A stretch of 64,000 nt of DNA, from contig NZ_JANKBZ010000006.1 in assembly GCF_024623785.1 (NCBI RefSeq), forward strand, positions 372,001 through 436,000, written 5' to 3'. The notes under the pieces are model-generated. The model made no database searches. It saw nothing but the letters and a program-made list of their open reading frames with translations, and was not told the DNA's origin. Numbering within the stretch: position 1 is the first letter of the stretch; every line of letters starts with the position of its first letter. This stretch comes from Archangium lipolyticum (GTDB lineage Bacteria > Myxococcota > Myxococcia > Myxococcales > Myxococcaceae). Position numbers and translations under genes: made by a program. Shown here piece by piece: positions 44,389-52,919 of the stretch.

Positions 44389-45620
44389 TGCGAGCCGTCC
44401 TCTTTCTCTGGGTGGTGCTGCTGGCGGCTCCGGCGGCGTGGGCGCAGGACGAGGTCCCCGAGGCCACGCGGCCGGAGCGGCTGTACCTCAACTCCGGCGT
44501 GCTGATGGGCTCGTCGCGGGTGGTGGCGATGGGCGGTGCCTACGTGGGCATCGCCGAGGGCGTGGCGGGCTTCACCAACAACCTGGCCGCGCTCGCCCAC
44601 CGCTCGCCGCAGCTGGACCGGGACTGGGACGTGGGCGTGACGCTGTCCTGGATGGACCTGCCGCTGGCCAAGGCCAAGGGCAAGGACCTGGACAACGACG
44701 GCTTCGCCGACGACGCGCCCACCACGCTCCAGCTGCTGGGCGCGGTGCTGCTGCAGTACCGCAACTTCGGCATGGGCTTCTCACTGCGCAGCTACCAGGT
44801 GGGCTACTGCAACACCGTCCACTGCGACCGGAGCGACCTCATCCGCGTGTCTCTCATCCAGACGGCGCTGGCGGGGGCGCTGGCGCTGGGGCGGGACGAC
44901 TTCATCCTCGGCTTCGGCATCTACAGCGCGCAGGCGGTCCTCAGCCACAAACCGGAGGGGGACTGGCGGTACGGGAACACGGGCATCGCGCTGGACATGC
45001 TCTACCGGCCGCAGGGCAGGCCGTACCGGTTGGGGGTGTCGGTGAGGCCGGAGGTGGTGGGGCAGTGGCGGCGGGACGTGGGACAGGTGCCCTTCATCGC
45101 GGGCCGGCAGCTGTACTCGGCGGTGGTGTCACCGGCGGTGCTGTCGCTGGGAGTGAGCTGGCGGCTGGGAGAGGGGGCCGAGCACTACAACCGGCTCTCG
45201 CCCGCGGCGCGCAGACAGATGCTGGAGGGGGAGCACTTCGCGGAGGTGCCGCCGGAGGACGAGGGAGGGCTGGCGGGCCGGTGGCTGCTCAGCGCGCAGG
45301 CGGACTTCATCTCTCCGGCGGAGAACGCGGTGTCGATCCACTCCTTCACGGCCCTGACGGATCCGGTGAAGGTGGGGGCGTCGGGGATGCTGCAACCGAG
45401 GCTGGGGGTAGAGCACGAGACCTGGCCTGGGCGGCTGCGCACGAGGCTGGGGGTGTTCGTGGAACCCTCGCCCTTCGCGGACCACCTGCCGAGACCGCAC
45501 CTGACGGGAGGCTTCGAGCTGTTCCTGTTCCGCTACCTGGAGGACTGGGCGCTGACAGCCTCCTTCGATGCCTCGAGGCGTTACTCGAACTTCGGTATTT
45601 CGGTGGGCTTCTGGCGTTAA
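44388..45620 (+). CDS. outer-membrane protein, FadL/PorV-like barrel
   Basis: A 410-residue protein with a signal peptide (VLFLWVVLLAAPAAWA). The region SSRVVAMGGAYVGIAEGVAGFTNNLAALAHRS, split over residues 42-75, matches the opening of FadL- and PorV-type barrels. Long alternating strands follow, ending in NFGISVGFWR, an aromatic-terminal strand. It is probably an outer-membrane channel or secretion-related barrel. Coupling to a pterin dehydratase gene by overlap is odd and probably reflects operon packing rather than function. Confidence 0.72.
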   Translation: MRAVLFLWVVLLAAPAAWAQDEVPEATRPERLYLNSGVLMGSSRVVAMGGAYVGIAEGVAGFTNNLAALAHRSPQLDRDWDVGVTLSWMDLPLAKAKGKDLDNDGFADDAPTTLQLLGAVLLQYRNFGMGFSLRSYQVGYCNTVHCDRSDLIRVSLIQTALAGALALGRDDFILGFGIYSAQAVLSHKPEGDWRYGNTGIALDMLYRPQGRPYRLGVSVRPEVVGQWRRDVGQVPFIAGRQLYSAVVSPAVLSLGVSWRLGEGAEHYNRLSPAARRQMLEGEHFAEVPPEDEGGLAGRWLLSAQADFISPAENAVSIHSFTALTDPVKVGASGMLQPRLGVEHETWPGRLRTRLGVFVEPSPFADHLPRPHLTGGFELFLFRYLEDWALTASFDASRRYSNFGISVGFWR

Positions 45621-45640
45621 TGTCCCCGTCCCCAACTCCT

Positions 45641-45675
45641 CCCTCTCCCTCTGGGAGAGGGTCGGGGTGAGGGTA
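45641..45675 (+). repeat. dispersed GC-rich palindromic repeat, copy C
   Basis: Stem CCCTCTCCC / GGGAGAGGG (loop TCT) followed by TCGGGGTGAGGGT, 20 bp after the barrel-gene stop in the gene direction. The next gene begins 22 bp beyond it, so it also lies close upstream of a start. Confidence 0.8.
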
Positions 45676-45697
45676 TAAGAGCCCCCAGGTTGCCCCC

Positions 45698-46564
45698 GTG
45701 TTGAAGACCGCGCTCCTCACCGTCCTGGCCCTGATCGGATTCGCGGCCAACTCGCTGCTGTGCCGGGCCGCCCTGGAGAACGGAGCCTGGCGGATCGACG
45801 CGGCGAGCTTCACCAGCATCCGGCTCATCTCAGGAGCGCTGGTGCTCTGGCTGCTCCTGCGAGCACGAGGCGGCAGCGAACGCCGGGGCTCATGGGGCTC
45901 GGCGCTGGCGCTATTCACCTACGCGGCGGGCTTCTCGCTGGCGTACGTGCGAATCCCGGCGGGAGTGGGCGCGCTGCTCCTCTTCGGATGCGTGCAGGCG
46001 ACGATGCTGGGCGTGGGCCTGTTCCGGGGCGAGCGCCCGCGGGTGCTCGAGTGGGTGGGGCTGGCGATGGCGCTCGGAGGGCTGCTGGTGCTGCGGCTGC
46101 CGGGAGCCACGGCGCCGGACGCGCTCGGGGCCACGCTGATGGCGGGAGCGGGCGTGGCGTGGGGCGTGTACTCGCTGCGAGGCCGAGGCAACGCGGATCC
46201 ACTGGCGGCCACGGCGGACAACTTCCTGCGCTCCGTGCCGATGACGCTGGGGCTCTCCGCGTTGGCGCTGCTCGTCCAGGGAGCGCCGCGGGCGACTCCG
46301 GCGGGCGTGGGGCTCGCGGTGGCCTCGGGCGCGCTGGCGTCGGGCGTGGGCTACAGCCTGTGGTACGCGGCGCTGCCGCACCTGACGGCGCTGCGAGCGG
46401 CGGTGGTACAGCTCGCGGTGCCGGTGGTGGCGGCGGCGGGCGGCGTGCTGCTGCTCGGTGAGGCGCTGACGCCGCGGCTGGTGGGCGCGGGCAGTGCCTT
46501 GCTGTGTGGCGTGCTCCTGGCCCTCACCGCGCGCCAGCGGAAGGCTCCCGTGCCCTCACGGTGA
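45698..46564 (+). CDS. EamA-family transporter
   Basis: A 288-residue membrane protein starting at GTG, with about ten helices in two EamA repeats (LIGFAANSLLCRAALENG in helix 1, then SFTSIRLISGALVLWLLLRA). The second repeat ends in RAAVVQLAVPVVAAAGGVLLLGEAL, the usual C-terminal EamA pattern. It exports an unknown metabolite. It is less similar to YedA than the transporter at 4503. It converges on a small membrane-protein gene. Confidence 0.86.
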   Translation: MLKTALLTVLALIGFAANSLLCRAALENGAWRIDAASFTSIRLISGALVLWLLLRARGGSERRGSWGSALALFTYAAGFSLAYVRIPAGVGALLLFGCVQATMLGVGLFRGERPRVLEWVGLAMALGGLLVLRLPGATAPDALGATLMAGAGVAWGVYSLRGRGNADPLAATADNFLRSVPMTLGLSALALLVQGAPRATPAGVGLAVASGALASGVGYSLWYAALPHLTALRAAVVQLAVPVVAAAGGVLLLGEALTPRLVGAGSALLCGVLLALTARQRKAPVPSR

Positions 46565-46579
46565 GAACTCTTGTCCGGC

Positions 46580-46858
46580 TCAGCCTCGCCGGCCCGGACG
46601 ACGCCTCGCCGACTGGCGCGGACCGGGCAGTCGACGGGGAAATGCCTCCAGGTGCGCCGAGTGCAGCGGCCTCGCGGCCTGGGTTCCTACCTCACTCCCG
46701 TCCTCGGGCAGGGACCCGTCGGACTCCCGCCGCTGCGCTGGCGCGCTGAGCAGACGAGCGTCCGGCTCCCAGTGGAAGAGCAGGATGGCGATCAGCACCA
46801 TCAGCACCACCATGCGCCGGAACGACGCGGACTCCTGGAAGAGCAGCTGCGAGTTCAT
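46580..46858 (-). CDS. small single-pass membrane protein, hypothetical
   Basis: A 92-residue frame with one hydrophobic helix (MVVLMVLIAILLFHW, about 16-30) and an Arg/Pro-rich tail. No family is recognised. It lies between convergent and downstream genes without overlapping either, so it may be real, but the tail composition is that of unconstrained GC-rich DNA. Confidence 0.4.
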   Translation of the reverse strand: MNSQLLFQESASFRRMVVLMVLIAILLFHWEPDARLLSAPAQRRESDGSLPEDGSEVGTQAARPLHSAHLEAFPRRLPGPRQSARRRPGRRG

Positions 46859-46947
46859 CTGAGTCTCTCAACACCCGGATGCCGCTCATTCTTGCACGGT
46901 GGCGCGGGCTCGGGGTGTCTCCGTGGTGGAACGAGACGGGGCGGAAG

Positions 46948-46982
46948 ACCCTCACCCCAGCCCTCTCCCAGAGGGAGAGGGA
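46948..46982 (-). repeat. dispersed GC-rich palindromic repeat, copy D
   Basis: On the minus strand, the same stem CCCTCTCCC / GGGAGAGGG followed by a GGGGTGAGGGT arm. It begins 12 bp after the dapE stop, in the dapE direction. Confidence 0.8.
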
Positions 46983-46994
46983 GCACACACGGGT

Positions 46995-48071
46995 TCACCG
47001 TGCTCCCTTGAGGAACGTCGCCAGCTTCTCGTACGCCACCGCCAGCGCCGGAATCGGTGCGCTCTCGTTCGCCTGGTGCGCCTGCGCCGTCTCCCCTGGC
47101 CCGAAGTTCACCGCGTCCACTCCGAGCTCCGAGAAGCGCGCCACGTCCGTCCACGCCTGCTTCGACGCCGCTGGCAGCCCCGTCAGCTTCATCAGCTCCT
47201 GGAACAGCGGGTTGTCCGCGCACACACGCCCGCTCGGCGCCAGGTCCGTGAACTCCAGCTCCGCCGCGTCCCCCACCAGCTCCCGCACGTCCCGCTGCGC
47301 CTGCTCCACCGTCTTCCCCGGCGCGAACCGGTAGTTCAGGTTCAGCTCGAACCCCTCCGGTATCACGTTGCGCGCACGCCCTCCCGACGCCTTCGTGATG
47401 TTCATCACCTCGTAGAAGGCGAACTCCCCGTACTGCACCTCGCGCCTCGGCATCGCCAGCAGCCGCGCCAACAACGGCCCCGCCTTGTGGATGGCGTTCT
47501 CCCCCTGCCATGGCCTCGCCGAGTGCGCGCTCCGCCCCTTGAACCGCAGCGTCACGTGCAGGCTCCCCACGCACCCCACCTGCACCACCCCGTCCGTCGG
47601 CTCCATCGCGATGCCGAACTTCACCCGCTTCAGCTCCGGCCTCGTGTCGAACAGCGGCCCCAGCCCGCTCTCCAGGTACGGACCCTCCTCCCGCTCGTAG
47701 AGCACCACCACCAGGTTCACCGGTAGTTGCTCGCGCGGCAGGTCCTCCGCCAACGCCATCATCACCGCCAGCCCGCCCTTCATGTCCGACGACCCCAGGC
47801 CGAAGACCCGCTCGCCTTCGATTCGCGGCTCCAGGTCGTTCGGGTGCGCCGGCACCGTGTCCAGGTGCCCCACCAGCGCCACCGTGGGCCTCGGGTCCTG
47901 CAGGCTCCCCAGCACCAGCGAGTGCCCCTGACGGAACACCTCGCGCTGCGGGAAGTGCGCCCGCGCCCAGCGCTCCACGTGGTCGGCGATGAGCCGCTCC
48001 TCTCCAATGGGACTGGGGATGCGGCACAGGGCCAGGGTGGACTGCGCGAGACGCGTGGCGAGGTCGGTCAT
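46995..48071 (-). CDS. dapE: succinyl-diaminopimelate desuccinylase (M20 family)
   Basis: A 358-residue zinc hydrolase of the actinobacterial/DapE-type-2 clade. Metal and catalytic motifs are ALVGHLDTVPAH, GLGSSDMKGGLAVM, and the general base pair in YEREEGPYLESGLG. RSAHSARPWQGENAIHKA is the dimerisation domain edge, and the last metal His is in ETAQAHQANESAPI. It releases succinate in DAP/lysine and cell-wall synthesis. The pathway partner dapD is in the same window at 56996-57820. A sigma-54 promoter match lies about 400 bp upstream. Confidence 0.88.
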   Translation of the reverse strand: MTDLATRLAQSTLALCRIPSPIGEERLIADHVERWARAHFPQREVFRQGHSLVLGSLQDPRPTVALVGHLDTVPAHPNDLEPRIEGERVFGLGSSDMKGGLAVMMALAEDLPREQLPVNLVVVLYEREEGPYLESGLGPLFDTRPELKRVKFGIAMEPTDGVVQVGCVGSLHVTLRFKGRSAHSARPWQGENAIHKAGPLLARLLAMPRREVQYGEFAFYEVMNITKASGGRARNVIPEGFELNLNYRFAPGKTVEQAQRDVRELVGDAAELEFTDLAPSGRVCADNPLFQELMKLTGLPAASKQAWTDVARFSELGVDAVNFGPGETAQAHQANESAPIPALAVAYEKLATFLKGAR

Positions 48072-48573
48072 GGGTCTGCTCCCAGAAACTCCGGCTCCCC
48101 TCTCCCAGAGAGAACGGGGTTCCGTCCAGTCCGCCCGCTCGGTGCGAGAGGTCCGTCTTCCCAGGCCCCGAAAAACAATCGGGGAGGAGCCGCCCCCCGG
48201 CGACTCCCCCCCGACGAACTTCCCCTCACTACCCCCGAAGACTCCCTACCCACAGCCCCTGCTCAACCCACCCCCACCAACCCGCCCAGAAAACTCCCAA
48301 CCCTTCGGTCCCTACCCAACCCCCCCGACCGCCCCGCCCTACCCAACCCCAACCCGCCAACCCCGACCTACCCGCCCAACCCCAACCCAACCCCAACCAC
48401 CCGACCCCAACCGCCCCGCCCTGCCCCGACCGCCTCAACCGTCCTGCCCGACCGACTTCTCGTGGAAGCCATGGAGCATCCAACGTGCCAACAGGCTCCG
48501 GGGGTCAAACGCTTGTAATTTCGAGACTTTGGCGAACCCCTGGGGGTGGCACCCGTACAGAAATCGGTAAGAC
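48072..48573. other. C-rich (G-rich on minus strand) leader region of dapE
   Basis: No gene is supported. From about 48190 to 48440 the plus strand is nearly G-free, made of irregular CCCAACCCC-type units, so transcripts toward dapE would be G-rich with many GGG runs able to form G-quadruplexes. A diverged palindromic-repeat copy may lie at 48096-48122. The segment 48455-48573 has lower GC and contains a sigma-54 promoter match. Minus-strand frames here give only Gly/Trp-rich simple sequence. Confidence 0.6.
48475..48490 (-). promoter_or_regulatory. sigma-54 (-24/-12) promoter match upstream of dapE
   Basis: On the minus strand the sequence is TGGCACGTTGGATGCT. It matches TGGCACG-N4-TTGCT at all but one position and has the required GG and GC at correct spacing. 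Transcription would start near 48463 and run through about 390 bp of G-rich leader to dapE. Not tested. Confidence 0.55.
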
Positions 48574-49668
48574 TTACGGCCGCGAGGGACCGAGTCCGTA
48601 GAGAGTGGTGACCTCGCGGGAGCGCGCCGCGTGGAGGGGGTCGGACCGGTCCTTCGCCTTCGAGTGGCGCGCCGGCGTCGACCGCTTCCACTTCACGACG
48701 AGCCCGTTGCGCGCGAGCTGCTCGTCGAGCCACCCGGCGGAGCGCAGCCCGAGCAGCACCGCCAGGTCGGAGAGCAGCAGCAGTCCCTCCCCGCCCGGGT
48801 TGAGGTGCCCGGTCAGTCCTTCCAGGAAACCACGAAGGAAGCGGTCATCCTCGTCGAACACCGCGCGGTCCACCCGGTTCTTCGGCGGCTCGGGGATCCA
48901 CGGGGGATTGCTCACCACGAGGTCGGCCTTGCCGGGCGGGAAGAGGTCGCCCTCCATGACCTCGAAGCGCTTGGAGAGACCGAGCCGCTCGGCGTTCTCC
49001 CGGGCACAGGCCACGGCGCGCGAGTCACAGTCGGTCGCGACGACGGAGGCCGCTCCGCGCTGCAGGAGCAGGAACGAGAGCACGCCGGTCCCCGTGCCCA
49101 CGTCGAACACCTTCTTTCCCTTCACCTCGGTGACGGAGAGGAGCAGCTCGACGTAGTCGGTGCGCGTGGGCAGGTAGACGCCGTAGTGCGGGTGGATCTT
49201 CCCCTCGAGGCCGGGCACCGCAAGGCCCTTGCGGCGCCACTCCGCCGCGCCGAGCATGCCGAGCAGCGTCTTCAAGGAGACCACCGTGGTGTCGGCCTCG
49301 GGCTCGCCCCACACCCAGCGGCAGGCCTCGGCGACGTCGGGAGCGCGCTTGAGCTCGAGCCGGTAGGAGCGGTCCAGGGCCACCACGATGCGCGAGAGCG
49401 TCTCGTGCTCGAGCTGACGCGCGCGGCGCTCCGCCCGGAAGGCCTCCAGGGGCGAGCGCGCCGAGGGGGGCTCGGGGAGGCGGCGCCCCATGGCCCCGAG
49501 GAGCTGCTTCGCGTTGTGGAAATCGCCGGTGTACAGCAGGTGCTCGCCGCGCCGGACCCGCCGCAGCGCCGCGTCCGCCGTGAGGCGGTCATCGACAGGA
49601 GAGAGTTTCGACGGAGCGGGCTCGTCGCTCTCCGAACGCCAGTTGAATGAGCTCACGGCGGGCACCAT
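48574..49668 (-). CDS. class I SAM-dependent methyltransferase (NPPW-type)
   Basis: A 364-residue protein. The first 170 residues are a helical domain without known match. Then come HYGVYLPTRTDYVELLL, motif I FDVGTGTGVLSFLLL, the acidic ATDCDSRAVACARENA, and motif IV LVVSNPPWIPEPP. NPPW/NPPY marks enzymes that methylate amide or amino nitrogens (PrmC/HemK, rRNA guanine). The target is unknown. It lies 16 bp after the PAS kinase gene on the same strand. Confidence 0.85.
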   Translation of the reverse strand: MVPAVSSFNWRSESDEPAPSKLSPVDDRLTADAALRRVRRGEHLLYTGDFHNAKQLLGAMGRRLPEPPSARSPLEAFRAERRARQLEHETLSRIVVALDRSYRLELKRAPDVAEACRWVWGEPEADTTVVSLKTLLGMLGAAEWRRKGLAVPGLEGKIHPHYGVYLPTRTDYVELLLSVTEVKGKKVFDVGTGTGVLSFLLLQRGAASVVATDCDSRAVACARENAERLGLSKRFEVMEGDLFPPGKADLVVSNPPWIPEPPKNRVDRAVFDEDDRFLRGFLEGLTGHLNPGGEGLLLLSDLAVLLGLRSAGWLDEQLARNGLVVKWKRSTPARHSKAKDRSDPLHAARSREVTTLYGLGPSRP

Positions 49669-49684
49669 ACCCTCCTTCCTCCCC

Positions 49685-52600
49685 TCATCCCTGAAGGAGG
49701 AGCTCCCGCTCGGAACCGGACGAGGAAAGGTGCGCCTCGGCCGAAGCCTCCGCCAGGGGGACGCTGAAGGAGAACGTCGAGCCCTTCCCCGGAGAGCTCG
49801 TCAGCCAGATGTGTCCCCCATGTGCCTCGATGATCTGCCGGCTCAGGTACAGCCCGAGCCCCGCCACCCCCGTGTAGCCCGGCGCCCCGGGTGGCAGCGG
49901 CTCGTAGAGGGGCTCGAAGACATGGGGCTGGCGCTCCGGCGGAATGCCCGGGCCCTGGTCGTGCACGGAGACCACGGCCTCGCCTCCCTGACTCCGGGCC
50001 TCGAGCTCGATGGCCGCACCGGACTGCGAGTACCGCGTGGCGTTCTCCAGCAGGTGGGACAGCACCTCGCCCAGCAGATAGCCGTCGCCATCGACGATGA
50101 GCGGGCCCGGGGCCTCGACATGAATCGGGCTCTCCGTGGTGCCCTCGGCCTTCTCCACCCGCTCTTGAATCAGGGCGAGGAGATCGAACGGCTGGCGCTT
50201 CAGCTTCGGCACACCGGGAGCCATCTTCACGGCCGCGAACAGGTGCTCCACCAGCCGGGTGATCCGCCGGGTGTTGCGTGCGATGGCGGTGAGCCCCTTC
50301 TGCTGGCGTGGAGTGGGTGCCTCCTTCTCCAGCAACACCTCCGCCCAGGTCTGGATGGCGGTGACGGGGGTCTTCAGCTCGTGGGCCGCGGCCGCCATGA
50401 ACTCCTCGCGCAGCCGCAGCGCCTCGCGCACCTGCTGGAACAGGCAGGCCTTGTCGATGGCCACGGCGAACAACTGGCCCAGCGTGGAGTGGAACTCCAG
50501 CTCGCGTGAGGAGAAGGCGCGGGGGGCGTAGGTGCCATAGGTCATCACCCCCACCAGGCGCCCGCGCGAGCGCAGCGGAAACGCCGCCACTCCGCGCACT
50601 CCCTCTTCCGCCCAGATGCACGAGGCGCCCTGCCGCCCTTCCGCCTGGATGTCCTCGACGACCTGGACGAGCTCCGTCCGGGCCGCTTGCGCCGTGAGCA
50701 CGGGGGCATCGAAGGAGAGGTGCCCCAGGCTCTCATCCTTGGGAAGCTGGTGCGCGGCGAGCAGGGTGAGCTCCCGGCGCTCCGGCTCGGCCAGCCAGAG
50801 CCCGACGATATCGGCGCGCAGGCTGTGAAGGCTCTGCTCGATGACCACTTGGGCGATGCGCTCGAGCTCCACCTCGCTCACCAGCGCCTGGCCTACCCGG
50901 GCCAGCGCCAGCTCCTGGTCGAGCAGCCGCGCCAGCTCGTCCTCCACCCGCTTGTGCTCGGTGATGTCCTGCACCGTCCCCACGATGCGCACCGGGTGGC
51001 CGTGCTCCTCCTGGAGCACCTCCACCTCCTGGTGGACGATGCGCTCCGTGCCGTCCCGGCGGAGGATGCGATGGTCCAGGCGGAAGGGCTCCAGCTTCTC
51101 CCGGGCCGCCTCCATCGCCTTCTCGATTCCCTGCCGCTCCTCGGGCGGGACGAGGGAGAGGAGCGTCTCGTAGGAGAGCGCGCGGGACTGGGGAGACAGG
51201 CCCAGGATGCGGCGGACCTCCTCCGAGACACGGAACTGATTGCTCGCCAGGTCCCAATCCCAGTTGCCCAGGTGCGCGATGCGCTGCGCCTGGGCGAGGC
51301 TCTCCTCGCTCCTGCGCAGGGCCTCCTCCTCCTGCCGGCGCCGGGTGATGTCCCGGAGGACGATCTCCCCGAGGATGATCTGCCCGGACGCATCCCGGAC
51401 GGGGGCGCCGTTGACGCTGAGCAGGAGCTCCCTCCCATCCAGGCTGCGCAGGAGCATCTCCACGTCGGTGAAGGTCTCGCCCTTCAACGCACGGGCGAGC
51501 GGTGTCTCATTCTGCGCCAGCGGGCGTCCATCCGGGTGCCGGAGGTCGTAGAGCAGGAGGCTCTCGGACAAGGGCATGTCGGTGAACGCGGCCAGGCCCT
51601 TCAGCCCCACCAGACGCGCGCCCGCGGGATTGGTGCCGATCAGCCGCCCCTCCGGGCTGGCGAGGAAGATGGCATCCGGCACGCTGTTGATGATGGCCGC
51701 GAGCTCCAGGGCCTGATGCTCGGCCTCCTTGTGCAGGGCGTTCACCTCCGCCTCGCGCCGCGCGACCTCGGCCGCCATGGTGTTGAAGGCCTTGCCCAGC
51801 TCCTCCATCTCATCTCCCGTATGGATGTTCACACGGGCCTCCCGATCGCCCCGTCCCAGCGCCAGGGCGGCCGCCCGGAGTTGCCGCACCGGGCGGGCAT
51901 AGAAGCGGGTCAGCCCCAGGGCCAGCAGGAGGCTCAGCACGAGGATGCCCCCGAAGACGCCGAGCTTCAGGCGCATCTGCGCGTAGATGGGGGCCAGGGC
52001 CAGGTCGCGCTCGACCGACACCCCCACGGCCCAGGGATACCGGGGGACCGGGGTGAAGGCCCCCAGGTGCTCGTCTCCCAGGAAGGGGCTCTGGAACCGG
52101 GCCAGCCGGCTCGGGAGACCTCTCAGCGCCTCCTGGACGGCGGCGAAGTCCAGGTAGGAACCACTCTGCCGGTAGGGGAGGTAGGCGGCGCCGGTGTGGA
52201 AGGCCAGCCTGCCACCGGGGTCGACCAGGAGGAGGACCTGCCGCTGCTGGAAGCGGGCATTCAGGAAGCGCTCCGCGAGCTGCTCCGCCCTGAGCCGGAT
52301 GGTGACGACCCCGATGGGCCGTTCTCTGGCGTCACGGATGGGAATGCTGGCGATCAACCCCGCGCGCCGGGTGTGCTCCAACTCCTGCACGTCGGAGATG
52401 AGGGGGGAATTGCTCGCCATCACCTGTTGGAAGTACGTGCGGTCGTGGATGTCGGGTCCGGGTTCGGCGAAGCCGGCCGGGCCTCCCCAACCCCGCTGGA
52501 TGCCCCGCGCGTCGTAGACCCCGATGGACTCGTAGAGGGGGCTGCGCCCGACCAGCTTCCTCAAGTGCGAGTCCAGCGCGCCGGGGTCCAGGGACCGTAT

Positions 52601-52840
52601 CAGGGGATCCTGCGCCACGGCCCAGCCGAGCCCGATGGCGCCATCGAAGACCTCGGTGACCTGCACGGCGACGGACTGGGCCGTCATCGCCTGGGCGTCC
52701 AGGATGAACGCCTGGGTCCTTCGCAGGTCGGAGAGGAAGCCGGCGATCAGCAGCCCCAGGACCGGGAGGAGGACCAGGACGAACGCCACGAGCAACTTGC
52801 CGTGGAAGAACAGACGGAACCTGGTCGCTCGGGGATTCAT
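49685..52840 (-). CDS. membrane sensor histidine kinase: dCACHE, HAMP, two PAS, GAF
   Basis: A 1051-residue kinase. TM1 (about 14-33) and TM2 (about 295-313) flank a large periplasmic double-Cache domain (IYDARGIQRGW-like, DRTYFQQVMASNSPLISD). HAMP follows (about 316-370), then PAS (about 385-500), PAS with PAC (about 525-640, RILGLSPQSRALSYE), and GAF (about 650-790). HisKA has H820 in AAAAHELKTPVTAIQTW, and the ATPase has VHDQGPGIPPERQPHVFEPL and GLGLYLSRQIIEAHGG. It senses extracellular small molecules through Cache. The neighbouring giant kinase gene lies 79 bp upstream. Confidence 0.9.
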   Translation of the reverse strand: MNPRATRFRLFFHGKLLVAFVLVLLPVLGLLIAGFLSDLRRTQAFILDAQAMTAQSVAVQVTEVFDGAIGLGWAVAQDPLIRSLDPGALDSHLRKLVGRSPLYESIGVYDARGIQRGWGGPAGFAEPGPDIHDRTYFQQVMASNSPLISDVQELEHTRRAGLIASIPIRDARERPIGVVTIRLRAEQLAERFLNARFQQRQVLLLVDPGGRLAFHTGAAYLPYRQSGSYLDFAAVQEALRGLPSRLARFQSPFLGDEHLGAFTPVPRYPWAVGVSVERDLALAPIYAQMRLKLGVFGGILVLSLLLALGLTRFYARPVRQLRAAALALGRGDREARVNIHTGDEMEELGKAFNTMAAEVARREAEVNALHKEAEHQALELAAIINSVPDAIFLASPEGRLIGTNPAGARLVGLKGLAAFTDMPLSESLLLYDLRHPDGRPLAQNETPLARALKGETFTDVEMLLRSLDGRELLLSVNGAPVRDASGQIILGEIVLRDITRRRQEEEALRRSEESLAQAQRIAHLGNWDWDLASNQFRVSEEVRRILGLSPQSRALSYETLLSLVPPEERQGIEKAMEAAREKLEPFRLDHRILRRDGTERIVHQEVEVLQEEHGHPVRIVGTVQDITEHKRVEDELARLLDQELALARVGQALVSEVELERIAQVVIEQSLHSLRADIVGLWLAEPERRELTLLAAHQLPKDESLGHLSFDAPVLTAQAARTELVQVVEDIQAEGRQGASCIWAEEGVRGVAAFPLRSRGRLVGVMTYGTYAPRAFSSRELEFHSTLGQLFAVAIDKACLFQQVREALRLREEFMAAAAHELKTPVTAIQTWAEVLLEKEAPTPRQQKGLTAIARNTRRITRLVEHLFAAVKMAPGVPKLKRQPFDLLALIQERVEKAEGTTESPIHVEAPGPLIVDGDGYLLGEVLSHLLENATRYSQSGAAIELEARSQGGEAVVSVHDQGPGIPPERQPHVFEPLYEPLPPGAPGYTGVAGLGLYLSRQIIEAHGGHIWLTSSPGKGSTFSFSVPLAEASAEAHLSSSGSERELLLQG

Positions 52841-52919
52841 ACGCGGTCTTCACCTCATGGAGCACGCCCCCTCGAAAGAGGGAGCCGTGAAGCAACTTTC
52901 GTGATGAGCGGAGCGCACC

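Noticed and set aside
48096-48122. Another copy of the palindromic repeat upstream of dapE
   Set aside because: Only the CCCTCTCCC-like half is recognisable and the second arm is decayed (GAGAACGGGG), so it is not listed as a feature.
48229-48483. 84-codon Gly/Trp-rich frame on the minus strand
   Set aside because: It is a translation of the G-rich simple-sequence tract, starts at TTG within the sigma-54 promoter match, and has no ribosome binding site.
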